Position numbers and translations under genes: made by a program. Below, one piece after another: positions 1 to 7,645 of a stretch of 14,539 bases of DNA (positions within the stretch are counted from its first letter, which is position 1; every line of letters starts with the position of its first letter). Under the pieces are notes generated by a model. It worked only from the letters and a program-made list of their open reading frames with translations, was not told where the DNA came from and ran no database searches. The stretch spans positions 1 through 14,539 of the forward strand of contig JAUYEQ010000086.1 of the NCBI GenBank assembly GCA_030691295.1, written 5' to 3'. This DNA is from Bacteroidota bacterium (GTDB lineage: Bacteria > Bacteroidota > Bacteroidia > Bacteroidales > Prolixibacteraceae).

Positions 1-1347
1 TGATGTGAAACCGTAGATATTTATTTTTGAAAGTATCAATGATGGAGACAATACAATCGGCGGTATTTTTTCGATCACACGTTCTTTTAAAAACGTCATT
101 AATTTCTCCCACATTCGTTTCGAAAAGCCAGATTTTTTGTTCTTGAATTCAATGGTAAAATCAGCTTTTTCGATTTTGATAACCAGTTGGTTGTCGTCGT
201 TAAAAACCAGTCTGCCTTCAGCATCAGTTATTTCCAGATCAAAAGCATCTTTAACATTTGCAAGCTCTTTTCGCTTGTTAATGTTTTTTAATTTGACGTC
301 GTCTTTCCAGGGAGTAACTTTGTCAGGGATGAAAGAGCTGGTATCGAGGTAGATGTCTTTCAATACATCGGCAGTTATTTTTGCATACAAATCGGTTTTA
401 ATTACCAGTTTGCTCAATTTTACTACGTTTCCACTGAGGAAATCAAATTCAGGTTTCCGGGTGATTTGGATGGTTCCGCCGTAATTAAGAACTACATTTT
501 CGTAATTGGTATCCGACTCAATAAAGCCAAGCGAGATTGCGCGGGTAGCAATGTCAACACCTTTTTCAATTGTCGAATCAAAATTGATATTGGTTTGCCC
601 GTCGAATTCTTCGGTCTTGTCATAAGTGGTTTTTTCCCACCAGAAATTGAATATATCGGTTAGGGTTGATTCTTTTAATCCGAAATACAATTCCCTGCCA
701 TCGGTAAATTGTTCTGAAAGACTTGCTGTTGGCGAATCTTTAAAAAAATTGATCCCAACAGCCAGCGTCTGGTTATTCAGAATCTTTACGTCGATACGCG
801 AAACGGGCAGTTTTGAACCCTCATTGTCGGGCATCACCGGTAAATCCAAACTTTGTAAGGCTACCGGAATTTCAAAAACTTTAACCGTTTTCTTGAAATA
901 GTCGTTGAGTAAAATGCTGAAAATCTGGTTGAGTTTTGATACAAAATTCCGGTGCATCTGGATTTTATCGTTCAGCATCAGGCTGATTATCTGAACATCG
1001 TGAATCTTATAGCTTAGGTGCCGCGTTCCCAAATCGAATTCAGCAAAAGTCTTTACATTCAATTCAATATCCAAACTGATTGGAATTCCGGTTAATACGA
1101 TGAGGTCTAACGCTCCGGAAATGCGGATATAAACCTCGTTTTGGGCTCGTAAATCAACGAATGGTTCACTTTTCATTTGAAGCTTGTACTTCATTTTTGT
1201 AAATCCAAGAAGTTCTTCCGGGACACCATCAACGAAATTGTAATCACCTTCAAATTTTAAAAATCCCTTGTAGTAAACCATCGCCAATGCCTTGTTTAAC
1301 AGCTTTTCATCCAACTGAACCAGCATGTCGTAGTTATTGGTCGCCAT
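1..1347 (-). CDS. Large protein of unknown function, 3' end cut by the window edge
   Basis: The frame is open from an ATG at 1345-1347 to the left edge (449 codons, no stop); an in-frame stop at 1360-1362 just upstream fixes this as the first usable start. The protein begins MATNNYDMLVQLDEKLLNKA. There is no signal peptide, membrane segment or catalytic motif. It is rich in alternating hydrophobic/polar stretches that look like long beta strands, with an amphipathic helix-like piece near residues 130-155 (FVSKLNQIFSILLNDYFKK). That pattern loosely recalls tubular lipid-binding (TULIP, BPI/P47-like) proteins, but I see no signature that proves it; treat this as speculation. The gene is real judging by its length and the lack of a better frame. 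It reads in the same direction as sppA and DUF3088 but is separated from them by a terminator, so it is probably transcribed on its own. Confidence 0.8.
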   Translation of the reverse strand, partial: MATNNYDMLVQLDEKLLNKALAMVYYKGFLKFEGDYNFVDGVPEELLGFTKMKYKLQMKSEPFVDLRAQNEVYIRISGALDLIVLTGIPISLDIELNVKTFAEFDLGTRHLSYKIHDVQIISLMLNDKIQMHRNFVSKLNQIFSILLNDYFKKTVKVFEIPVALQSLDLPVMPDNEGSKLPVSRIDVKILNNQTLAVGINFFKDSPTASLSEQFTDGRELYFGLKESTLTDIFNFWWEKTTYDKTEEFDGQTNINFDSTIEKGVDIATRAISLGFIESDTNYENVVLNYGGTIQITRKPEFDFLSGNVVKLSKLVIKTDLYAKITADVLKDIYLDTSSFIPDKVTPWKDDVKLKNINKRKELANVKDAFDLEITDAEGRLVFNDDNQLVIKIEKADFTIEFKNKKSGFSKRMWEKLMTFLKERVIEKIPPIVLSPSLILSKINIYGFTS

Positions 1348-1622
1348 TTCTTGAAGATTTTATTGGTTTTTATAATACCTGAGATTGCCAGGTTTTACAG
1401 ATTTCAACTGCTGAAAACTCATTTTATCAGGAGAAAAATTTCCCAGGGTTGTATAGCAACTGCGATCTGTAAAATTACTGAAATTCAGATTTTTATATAA
1501 ATTTACAGCATTCGGGAACAAAAGTCAATAGCTATAGTGAAATATTTTTCGGACCGGGATTTTGCACAAAAAAATCCGTCCTTTTTCGAAAGACGGATTT
1601 CTGAAATAATAAATGTTCTTTT
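1348..1622. other. Intergenic stretch between the unknown gene and the DUF3088 gene
   Basis: About 275 bases without a credible gene. It holds the terminator at 1568-1600 and, presumably, the promoter of the minus-strand gene starting at 1347. No full TAnnTTTG box was found on the minus strand here. A weak hairpin (ACCTG/CAGGT around 1378-1395) is too short to call. Confidence 0.6.
1568..1600 (-). terminator. Rho-independent terminator after sppA-DUF3088
   Basis: AAATCCGTC (1572-1580) and GACGGATTT (1592-1600) form a perfect 9-bp stem, with extra TTT/AAA pairing possible in the loop. Read on the minus strand the stem is followed by a run of seven T (1568-1574). It lies just downstream of the DUF3088 stop codon at 1623-1625, so it should end the sppA-DUF3088 transcript. 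On the plus strand the run after the stem is weaker. Confidence 0.8.
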
Positions 1623-1925
1623 TTAATGTGCCTGGCCGATTTGATGATTTTTTGTCAGGTGCAGAATAATAGCATCGGTTTCGTTCAGAAACGAACCATC
1701 TGCCAATATCAAAACCGGACATCCCTGATTTTCTTCACCAATCAAATCAACGATGGCTGGCCGTGGCCGCATAAAATTAACATAAGTTACCTCCAATTCG
1801 TTGCGAAGTTGCGGATAAAAAGATAGCACTCCTTCGATCAATGCACAAGGAGGACAGAAATACTTTGCATCTGCATTGCGGTTAATATCCTGAAAATCGG
1901 GTTTTAATAAAAATAATTTTTCCAT
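1623..1925 (-). CDS. DUF3088 family protein (thioredoxin-fold-like, CPPC motif)
   Basis: A 100-residue protein beginning MEKLFLLKPDFQD. It carries a CPPC motif at residues 24-27 (YFCPPCALIEG), then RPRPAIVDLIGEENQGCPVLIL (about 53-74) and a closing FLNETDAIILHL. This is the normal DUF3088 pattern: an N-terminal beta strand, a CxxC at the start of the first helix and a cis-Pro-like 'CPVLIL' segment, as in glutaredoxin/GST N-terminal folds. A redox or thiol role is inferred from the fold; no substrate is known. The length is normal. It starts 12 bases after the sppA stop codon and is followed by a terminator, so it is the second gene of a two-gene operon. The pairing with an envelope protease may be incidental. 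Confidence 0.85.
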   Translation of the reverse strand: MEKLFLLKPDFQDINRNADAKYFCPPCALIEGVLSFYPQLRNELEVTYVNFMRPRPAIVDLIGEENQGCPVLILADGSFLNETDAIILHLTKNHQIGQAH

Positions 1926-1937
1926 AATCTGTATTTA

Positions 1938-3707
1938 TTAATGAATTTCAATATCATACGGCATCCTTGCAAGAACGCCTCTCTGTGAAATGATACTGCG
2001 CAACTGTTCGTAATATTTATAGTTTTCGCCCATCTCATCCTTCATAAAGCTTGCCCTGGCCGATCCTGAAAATCCTTTCAGCAATTCTTCAAACGGATCT
2101 TTCAGTTTTGGCAGGTTCACAATCCGGTAATTATCCAGATTGGCCATTTTTTTAGCCAGATTAATGGCATCGGTCAGACCGCCATACGCATCAATAAGCT
2201 TTATTTCTTTTGCATTGGGAGCAGCCCATACGCGACCTTGTCCGACTTCGTCAACTGCTGTTTTTTCCATTTTTCGACCCTCGGCAATCCTGCTGATAAA
2301 AGTGTCGTACCCATCCTCAATTCTCTGTTGCATCAGGTCGCGTTCAAAAGCCGACATTGGGCGTGTAAGCGAAATCATATCAGAATGTTCGTTGGTGGTC
2401 ACCACATCCTGCGTAATTCCGAGTTTGTCGGTCATCAGTTTCTGCGCGTTAGGAATCATTCCAAAAATCCCGATTGATCCGGTGATGGTTGTACGGTCGG
2501 CAAGAATACTGTCGGCAGCACAGGCAATGTAATACCCGCCCGACGCGGCCACATCGCCCATTGAAGCAATTACAGGTTTTGTTTCGGCGGCCAGCTTCAC
2601 TTCGCGCCAGATCACTTCCGATCCGTAAGCGCTTCCGCCCGGAGAGTTGATGCGCAATACAATTGCTTTAATCGACGAATCACGCCGTGCTTCACGAATC
2701 GCTTTCGAAAGTTCCTCCGATTTGATTCCTTCTTCCGAAACACCTGCATCAATACTTCCGGAGGCATAAATTACTGCAATCTTATTTCGCGCAAGGCCTT
2801 TTTGCTCGCGCTGCTCAGGCACTTTTAAGTATTTTTGAATTTCAACGGCTTTTACGTCGTCTTTTTCACGGGTACCAGTAAGTTTCTTCAGGTCGTCAAT
2901 CACCTGATCTTTGTATTTCAGGCCGTCAACAAGGTTTTTCTGTTTCGCGAAATCAGCTTTTCTGAAAGTTGCTACCATATCGGCAATATCGTTCAGTTCG
3001 TCAAAACTCATGTTACGCGAGGCTGAAATATCAACCAGCATTTCACTCCAAAGACTATTCAAATAAGTTTCAGTTTGAAGTCGGTTTTCGTCGCTCATTT
3101 TATCAAGCAGAAAAGGCTCGACCGCAGCTTTGAATTTGCCATGACGAACAATTTGAACTTCGACACCCAGTTTTTCCAAAGCTTTTTTGTAAAAACTCCG
3201 TTCGCCTCCCAATCCACGAAAATCGACCGATCCCTGCGGATTCAGTATCAACGAGTCGGCAACTGTTACCAAATAATATGCTTTCTGGGAAAGGTATTCC
3301 CCGTAGGCATACACAAATTTTCCTGAAGTTTTAAAATCTTTCAGCGCAGCCCTGATTTCCTCAACAGTGGCCATTCCTGCCTGAATATCCATCGGGTTCA
3401 GATAAATACCTTTGATGTTGTCGTCTGTTTTGGCTTTACGGATGCAATCGAGCATATCGTTCAACCCAACTGTTTTTACACCCTGAAACATTCCGAAATC
3501 GAGTCCTTCCAGCGGATTGCTCTTTGCACGGTCAACAATCTGATGATCAAATTTCATAAGCAATACACTATTGGCCTGAATTTGAGTAGGCTGATCGGAA
3601 ACTGAAACCATGGCCGAAATAATACCGATAGTTATAAATAGCAACAAAAGACCGGCAATCATTATCCCGAGGATTGATGCCAGCGTAAATTTGAAAAATT
3701 CCTTCAT
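1938..3707 (-). CDS. sppA: Signal peptide peptidase SppA, 67K type
   Basis: A membrane-anchored serine protease that degrades cleaved signal peptides and some envelope proteins. I place the start at 3707 (MKEFFKFTLASI, 589 residues); an upstream in-frame ATG at 3746 would add 13 residues before the membrane anchor, with no family support. One N-terminal transmembrane segment covers about residues 6-34. Two tandem ClpP/crotonase-like domains follow, as in E. coli SppA (about 590-620 residues). The Ser-Lys dyad is intact: the general-base lysine lies in GKFKAAVEPF (about K193, N-terminal domain) and the nucleophile serine in GDVAASGGYYIA (about S389, C-terminal domain). The oxyanion region INSPGGSAYGSE (about 354-365) is also present. 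It is transcribed divergently from the AlbA_2 gene and is followed by DUF3088. Confidence 0.95.
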   Translation of the reverse strand: MKEFFKFTLASILGIMIAGLLLLFITIGIISAMVSVSDQPTQIQANSVLLMKFDHQIVDRAKSNPLEGLDFGMFQGVKTVGLNDMLDCIRKAKTDDNIKGIYLNPMDIQAGMATVEEIRAALKDFKTSGKFVYAYGEYLSQKAYYLVTVADSLILNPQGSVDFRGLGGERSFYKKALEKLGVEVQIVRHGKFKAAVEPFLLDKMSDENRLQTETYLNSLWSEMLVDISASRNMSFDELNDIADMVATFRKADFAKQKNLVDGLKYKDQVIDDLKKLTGTREKDDVKAVEIQKYLKVPEQREQKGLARNKIAVIYASGSIDAGVSEEGIKSEELSKAIREARRDSSIKAIVLRINSPGGSAYGSEVIWREVKLAAETKPVIASMGDVAASGGYYIACAADSILADRTTITGSIGIFGMIPNAQKLMTDKLGITQDVVTTNEHSDMISLTRPMSAFERDLMQQRIEDGYDTFISRIAEGRKMEKTAVDEVGQGRVWAAPNAKEIKLIDAYGGLTDAINLAKKMANLDNYRIVNLPKLKDPFEELLKGFSGSARASFMKDEMGENYKYYEQLRSIISQRGVLARMPYDIEIH

Positions 3708-3735
3708 GTGTATCGTATTTGAGTTATTTAATTCG

Positions 3736-3743
3736 AAAATGTA
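3736..3743 (-). promoter_or_regulatory. Possible -7 box for sppA
   Basis: The minus strand reads TACATTTT, one mismatch from the Bacteroidota -7 consensus TAnnTTTG, about 29 bases before the chosen sppA start. No good -33 TTG at the right distance was found, so this is weak. It overlaps the edge of the palindrome at 3741-3757. Confidence 0.3.
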
Positions 3744-3757
3744 CAATAGATTTGTAC
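3741..3757. promoter_or_regulatory. Palindrome (likely operator) over a promoter
   Basis: GTACAA-TAGAT-TTGTAC is a perfect 6-bp inverted repeat with a 5-base spacer. It lies in the short region between divergent sppA and the AlbA_2 gene and covers the plus-strand -7 box at 3747-3754. A DNA-binding protein sitting here would block the plus-strand promoter and perhaps that of sppA. The winged-helix C-terminus of the neighbouring gene makes autoregulation plausible, but this is inference. Confidence 0.5.
3747..3754 (+). promoter_or_regulatory. -7 promoter box of the AlbA_2-folK transcript
   Basis: TAGATTTG matches the Bacteroidota -7 consensus TAnnTTTG exactly. The -33 region is poor (no clear TTG at 19-21 bases upstream). 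A transcript starting about 7 bases downstream would have a leader of roughly 50 bases to the start at 3810. It would leave almost no leader for the ATG at 3765, which supports the later start. Confidence 0.5.
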
Positions 3758-3809
3758 GAAATTAGTGTTTTTGTTACAAACTCATGAGGTATTCAATATC
3801 AGAAATAAT

Positions 3810-5171
3810 ATGACCACAGAAAATCAGAATATTGAATGGAAAGAAACATGGCGCGATGAATACATAAAATGGATTTGTGGCTTTGCCAATGCTCAGGGCG
3901 GAAAATTAATCATCGGCAAAAACGACCATGGTGACACTATTGGCTTGACCGATGCAAAAAAATTTTCGGAAGAAATTCCCAATAAAGTACGCGACCTGCT
4001 TGGTATTATGGTTGATGTTAACCTCAAGGAAGATGTGAGAGGGCAATATCTTGAAATAATTGTTGACCCATACCCATATCCAATCAATTACAAAGGGCAG
4101 TACCACTACCGCAGCGGAAGTACAAAACAAGAACTGAAAGGTAATGCGCTAAATAAATTCATTTTACAAAGAACAGGGAAACATTGGGACAGCATTCCGC
4201 TTCCAAATTTAAAGTCAGAAGAACTGGATGCATCTGCCTTTGCGCTATTCCGAAAAAAAGCAGCAAAGTCTAAACGGGTCGATGAAAACATCTTAGACGA
4301 AAGCAACGATTTACTGCTCGATCATTTGCATCTAACAGAGAATGGCCAGCTTAAACGAGCAGCTGCATTACTTTTTCATCATGATCCGGAGAAATTTATT
4401 ACAGGATCTTTCCTTAAAATCGGATTCTTTGAAAGTGAAACTGAACTGATTTACCATGACGAGATTCATGGTAATTTATTTCACCAAGCCGACAAAACAA
4501 TGGAATTACTCCTGACCAAATATCTGAAAGCCAGAATTAGTTACGAAGGAACTACCAGAGTTGAGACGTTTCCTTACCCTGAAACAGCCTTGCGCGAGGC
4601 AGTTTTTAATGCTATCGTTCACAAAGAGTACAGTACAGCAATTCCAATTCAGATTAAAGTTTTTGAAAACAAAATCAGAATCTGGAATGATGGACAGCTT
4701 CCAAATGATTGGTCATTAAAAAATTTGTTTCTAACTCATCCATCCAAGCCCAATAATCCCGATGTGGCAAATGCTTTTTTTAGGGCAGGAATGATTGAAT
4801 CCTGGGGAAGAGGGATCGAGAAAATTATAGATATGTGTGTATCATCCGGACTGGCAAAGCCGGTTTTCGACACGAGTTTTGGCGGACTACAGATTGAATT
4901 TCTTTCAAAACAGATAAAAGCATATCCAAAAGGAAAAGAGATAGTTGCAGAGATAGTAAAAGAAAAAACGTCGGTGAAAACGTCGGTGAAAACGTCGGTG
5001 AAAATTATCCAAATACTTATTAAAAATCCTGATGCAACTATTCCGGAAATGGCATTACTAATTGGAGTATCACAAAGATCGATTGAAAGAAATCTACAAC
5101 AATTGCAAAAAACTAAACAGATTGAACGCATTGGTCCCGACAAAGGGGGTTATTGGAAAGTAATTGAATAA
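3810..5171 (+). CDS. AlbA_2 (Schlafen-like)/HATPase_c_4 protein with C-terminal winged helix
   Basis: A probable DNA- or RNA-binding regulator of the family often annotated 'ATP-binding protein' or 'divergent AAA-4'. I choose the start at 3810 (MTTENQNIEWKETWR, 453 residues) because family members begin this way; the ATG at 3765 adds 15 residues unlike the family. Domains: AlbA_2, about residues 8-110 (ICGFANAQGGKLIIG; YHYRSGSTKQE); HATPase_c_4, about 260-365, with an N-box-like REAVFNAIVHKEY, a WNDG G-box at about 292-295 and SWGRGIEKI; a linker of three TSVK-type repeats near 386-398; and a winged helix-turn-helix, about 400-453 (IPEMALLIGVSQRSIERNL). Its stop overlaps the folK start (TAATG), so the two are probably cotranscribed. 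The biological role is unknown. A regulatory role, possibly on its own promoter, is inferred from the HTH and the upstream palindrome. Confidence 0.88.
   Translation: MTTENQNIEWKETWRDEYIKWICGFANAQGGKLIIGKNDHGDTIGLTDAKKFSEEIPNKVRDLLGIMVDVNLKEDVRGQYLEIIVDPYPYPINYKGQYHYRSGSTKQELKGNALNKFILQRTGKHWDSIPLPNLKSEELDASAFALFRKKAAKSKRVDENILDESNDLLLDHLHLTENGQLKRAAALLFHHDPEKFITGSFLKIGFFESETELIYHDEIHGNLFHQADKTMELLLTKYLKARISYEGTTRVETFPYPETALREAVFNAIVHKEYSTAIPIQIKVFENKIRIWNDGQLPNDWSLKNLFLTHPSKPNNPDVANAFFRAGMIESWGRGIEKIIDMCVSSGLAKPVFDTSFGGLQIEFLSKQIKAYPKGKEIVAEIVKEKTSVKTSVKTSVKIIQILIKNPDATIPEMALLIGVSQRSIERNLQQLQKTKQIERIGPDKGGYWKVIE
4965..5000 (+). repeat. Three tandem copies of a 12-base unit inside a coding region
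   Basis: AAAACGTCGGTG occurs three times back to back without a mismatch and encodes the KTSV repeat linking the ATPase and winged-helix domains. The unit is a multiple of three, so gain or loss of copies would change linker length without shifting the frame. Similar short Thr/Lys repeats are common at this place in the family. Confidence 0.9.
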
Positions 5172-5674
5172 TGCAAAACATTGTATTAATGATCAGGCTA
5201 TATGTATTATTAGGTGGAAACTTAGGAGATAAACGAAAAATATTTTCGGAAGCCCTGATTAATCTGCAAAATTTGGTTGGGGACATTACTGCGCAATCGG
5301 CTGTTTACGAAACCGAACCGTGGGGTTTTGAGTCAATCGATTTGTTCTGGAATCAGGTGCTCGAAATTGCGACCAGCCTCACTCCTGAAGAAGTTCTCCG
5401 GAAAACACAGCAAACAGAAGTTGAACTGGGAAGAATAAGGAAATCAAATCAATACGATTCGCGCATCATTGATATTGATATTTTGTTTTATGGAGAAGAA
5501 ATCATTGAACTGCCAGATCTGATCGTTCCCCATCCCCGAATTCAGGAACGAAAATTTGCATTGGTGCCTTTAAACGAAATTGCCCCAGATCTGAAACATC
5601 CGGTTTTTCAGAAAACAATCACCCAATTACTGGCAGAATGTAATGATCAGCTTCTGGTGGAAAAAGTGAAGTAA
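5171..5674 (+). CDS. folK: 2-amino-4-hydroxy-6-hydroxymethyldihydropteridine pyrophosphokinase (HPPK)
   Basis: Transfers pyrophosphate from ATP to 6-hydroxymethyl-7,8-dihydropterin, the step before dihydropteroate synthase in folate synthesis; cytoplasmic. The protein has 167 residues from this start, normal for single-domain HPPK. Visible motifs: LLGGNLGDK near the N-terminus (about 13-21), the pterin-binding region YETEPWGFES (about 46-55), the signature GRIRKSNQYDSRIIDIDILF (about 87-106) with Mg-binding aspartates about D101 and D103, and VPHPRIQERKFALVPLNEI. The ATG at 5171 overlaps the stop of the upstream gene by one base (TAATG), which favours translational coupling; an ATG six codons later (5189) is equally acceptable by homology. 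There is no T-rich hairpin right after the stop. Confidence 0.96.
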   Translation: MQNIVLMIRLYVLLGGNLGDKRKIFSEALINLQNLVGDITAQSAVYETEPWGFESIDLFWNQVLEIATSLTPEEVLRKTQQTEVELGRIRKSNQYDSRIIDIDILFYGEEIIELPDLIVPHPRIQERKFALVPLNEIAPDLKHPVFQKTITQLLAECNDQLLVEKVK

Positions 5675-5684
5675 CCAGAAAAAG

Positions 5685-5806
5685 TGATCAGTGGTCAGTC
5701 GCAGTCATCAGTTGGATAAACAGTCAATAGTGGTCATTTGCTTTGCATCATTTTTAGTCATTTTTTTTCATTACAATGATTGACAATTTAATGACCATCA
5801 AATGAC
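5685..5806. repeat. GTCA/TGAC-rich degenerate repeat region between folK and upp
   Basis: This non-coding stretch contains many variants of (A/G)TCA(G/T)T. They read forward in the left part (for example 5686-5692, 5693-5699, 5704-5712, 5732-5739, 5756-5763) and inverted in the right part (5790-5797, 5799-5806). GTCATTTG (5733-5740) and CAAATGAC (5799-5806) form an 8-bp inverted repeat, and TGGTCAT (5731-5737) pairs with ATGACCA (5791-5797). The region could fold into a loose hairpin and act as a two-way terminator for the convergent genes, but it lacks a compact stem. It looks like a decayed intergenic repeat. Confidence 0.5.
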
Positions 5807-5822
5807 AAGCTTGGAGCTCGGA

Positions 5823-6485
5823 TTAATGCGAGTCAATTTTTGCTCCGAAAGCCAAATCGCCGGCATCGCCCAGTCCGGGAACAATGTACGACATCGAGGT
5901 CATATCGGGATCAACAGCGCCAAGCCAAAGGGTTACATTGTCGGCAGTAATTTTATTAATAACTTGTTCAACTCCTTTGGCACTTGCAATTATCGCCACT
6001 AAATGGACATGCTTAGGTGTTCCCTTTTTTAGCAGCGCTCTGTAACCGATTTCCATTGATGACCCTGAAGCCAGCATAGGATCGGAGAGAATAACTGGCT
6101 TCCCCTCAAGCGATGGCGAAGCCAGATATTCAAATTCGATGTGGAATTCGCTTTTTTCATCGTACTTGCGGTAAGCCGAAATGAATGCGTTTTCAGCACG
6201 ATCAAAAATGTTGAGCAATCCTTGCTGAAGAGGCAGTCCTGCACGTAAAATGGTGGCTAAAACCGGCTGTTGAACAAGGGTTTCGACTTTGGCAACTCCA
6301 AGCGGAGTTTTTATGTCAACAGTTTGATAATCCATTACTTTGCTTATCTCGTAAGCGAAAATTTCTCCCAAACGCTCGAGGTTTCTTCTGAAGCGCATCG
6401 GATCTTTCTGGATTACTTCGCAACGAATTTCTGAGATGAACTGATTAAAAACGGAATTCGACTCGCCAACAATATTTACCTTCAT
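5823..6485 (-). CDS. upp: Uracil phosphoribosyltransferase
   Basis: Makes UMP from uracil and PRPP (pyrimidine salvage); cytoplasmic. It has 220 residues, close to the usual 208-220. Visible motifs: ATILRAGLPLQQG (about 77-89), the PRPP-binding loop VILSDPMLASGSS (about 131-143; most relatives read DPMLATGGS, so the T-G pair is replaced by S-G), and the C-terminal uracil-binding segment IVPGLGDAGDLAFG (about 201-214). It lies downstream of the large minus-strand operon with a 62-base gap that contains its own -7 box. It converges with folK. Confidence 0.95.
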   Translation of the reverse strand: MKVNIVGESNSVFNQFISEIRCEVIQKDPMRFRRNLERLGEIFAYEISKVMDYQTVDIKTPLGVAKVETLVQQPVLATILRAGLPLQQGLLNIFDRAENAFISAYRKYDEKSEFHIEFEYLASPSLEGKPVILSDPMLASGSSMEIGYRALLKKGTPKHVHLVAIIASAKGVEQVINKITADNVTLWLGAVDPDMTSMSYIVPGLGDAGDLAFGAKIDSH

Positions 6486-6502
6486 GATTTAAAAAGTTTG
6501 GG

Positions 6503-6510
6503 CAAAAGTA
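6503..6510 (-). promoter_or_regulatory. -7 promoter box of upp
   Basis: The minus strand reads TACTTTTG, an exact match to TAnnTTTG, 17 bases before the upp ATG. The -33 region has no clean TTG. It supports upp being a separate transcript rather than the last gene of the operon above it, although read-through is possible because no strong terminator is seen between 6511 and 6547. Confidence 0.45.
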
Positions 6511-6547
6511 ATAAAAAGACGATATCCAGTATGGTCGTTTCAGAATT

Positions 6548-7645
6548 TTAAGTAAAAACAATGTCGCCATCTCCATCCTGAATCAATGGGTATTTTTGAT
6601 AATCATCAAACAATTTTTTCGAAATGGCAACCAGTCGCTTTATTTTCTTTTTGAATATGAACGGATGAACGCCCGAATCCATCATATTCACTAAAACGGG
6701 ATTAAAAACCGTGAGGGTAACTGCTTTTTTCAGAAGTGACTGCTGATAAATTACTTTAAGTAATTGACTCGCATTTTTCTCATTGAAATAAGCGTACGGA
6801 ACTTTCATGTGACCATCCTTGACCGAAATTAAGAGCAAACCTATTGTTTGGTTTGAAGCGGTAATTTTTACGAAATACTGTTCAAAACTTCTAACGATGT
6901 GGGAAAACGGATATTCAACGGGAGTTTTTGACTGATCGGTATTCGATCCAATTATCCACGGAAATTTCAATATCCATTCCAGATCTTTTCCTGTTCTGCG
7001 TACAAACTCGTTTTGCGAATGACGTTCGATAAATGTATGCAATTCCAGGTCAAGCGAATTCAGGCATTCGACCTGCATTCTATCCTTCATAATCACAAAC
7101 CGAACGATTGTCTGATAAGGAAGAATCAGGAAATTGAGAATTTGGTCTGCCAGTTTCAGTAATGGTTTTAATTTTTGGGTCGATGGTAATTTCGCCGGAA
7201 TTAATTCATGCAGGTTAAATTTCAGAAAGCCCCGGATTCCAGGGGCTATATCGGGGATTTCGAACCAATTTGTTTCTTTTAGAATGCTGATGGTATGTGG
7301 AGTACAATCGGTCATAAACATTCGTTGGCCGCACGTTGCAAAGGCTTTTATGAATAGTGGAAATGCAAGTTGTTTGCCTTTTTCAGGATGAACCCACCAA
7401 CAGGTATTTGAACTTGCCTTTTTCTCCGGCTGACCATTAATAAATTCGGGCAGAAGTCCTGCCAGCCCAATCAATTCGTCGTTTTCAGATGCAAAAATCA
7501 GCGCAATATCGTTTGGATTAGCCCGTGGATTGTGAAATTGAGAGATCGCCCTCAATCCTGTCAGCGGTTTTGTTGTGAGTTGCTGCCAGAGTTCACTCTT
7601 TACAAAATCAGGTAAATCGGCAACCTTAATTTCTGCTATTTGCAT
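6548..7645 (-). CDS. GNAT-like acyltransferase, last gene of the carrier-protein operon
   Basis: A 365-residue protein. The N-terminal half resembles an N-acetyltransferase (GNAT) domain: IALIFASENDELIGLAGLLPEF (about 48-69) matches the central strands, and CWWVHPEKGKQLAFPLFIKAF (about 82-102) sits where the acyl-CoA/pantetheine-binding motif A normally lies, although the usual Q/RxxGxG is degenerate. The C-terminal half (about 200-365) looks like a second, diverged GNAT-like domain. A hydrophobic patch at about 168-187 could be a buried helix or membrane contact. The start overlaps the end of the ACP gene by 10 bases, so the two are translated together. An acyltransferase that uses the ACP-bound thioester is a reasonable inference; acceptor and acyl group are unknown. 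Confidence 0.75.
   Translation of the reverse strand: MQIAEIKVADLPDFVKSELWQQLTTKPLTGLRAISQFHNPRANPNDIALIFASENDELIGLAGLLPEFINGQPEKKASSNTCWWVHPEKGKQLAFPLFIKAFATCGQRMFMTDCTPHTISILKETNWFEIPDIAPGIRGFLKFNLHELIPAKLPSTQKLKPLLKLADQILNFLILPYQTIVRFVIMKDRMQVECLNSLDLELHTFIERHSQNEFVRRTGKDLEWILKFPWIIGSNTDQSKTPVEYPFSHIVRSFEQYFVKITASNQTIGLLLISVKDGHMKVPYAYFNEKNASQLLKVIYQQSLLKKAVTLTVFNPVLVNMMDSGVHPFIFKKKIKRLVAISKKLFDDYQKYPLIQDGDGDIVFT

Noticed and set aside
137..901. Three plus-strand open frames (137-352, 466-663, 626-901)
   Set aside because: They lie antisense to one continuous minus-strand frame open from 1347 to the edge and have no recognisable protein features.
1525..1722. Minus-strand 65-codon frame overlapping DUF3088
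   Set aside because: Out of frame with the well-supported DUF3088 gene and runs through its terminator; no family resemblance.
3708..3746. Longer SppA start at 3746
   Set aside because: Adds a polar 13-residue tail before the signal-anchor, and its ATG would lie within the promoter/palindrome region; the family starts close to the membrane segment.
4965..5000. CRISPR-like repeat
   Set aside because: The copies are 12 bases, contiguous and without spacers, inside a coding frame.
4736..5143. 135-codon minus-strand frame
   Set aside because: Antisense shadow of the AlbA_2 gene; its repeated FTDVFTDV segment is only the reverse of the 12-base repeat.
6511..6547. Terminator between the operon and upp
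   Set aside because: Only a 4-bp stem (ACGA/TCGT) before TTTTTATT on the minus strand; too weak to call.
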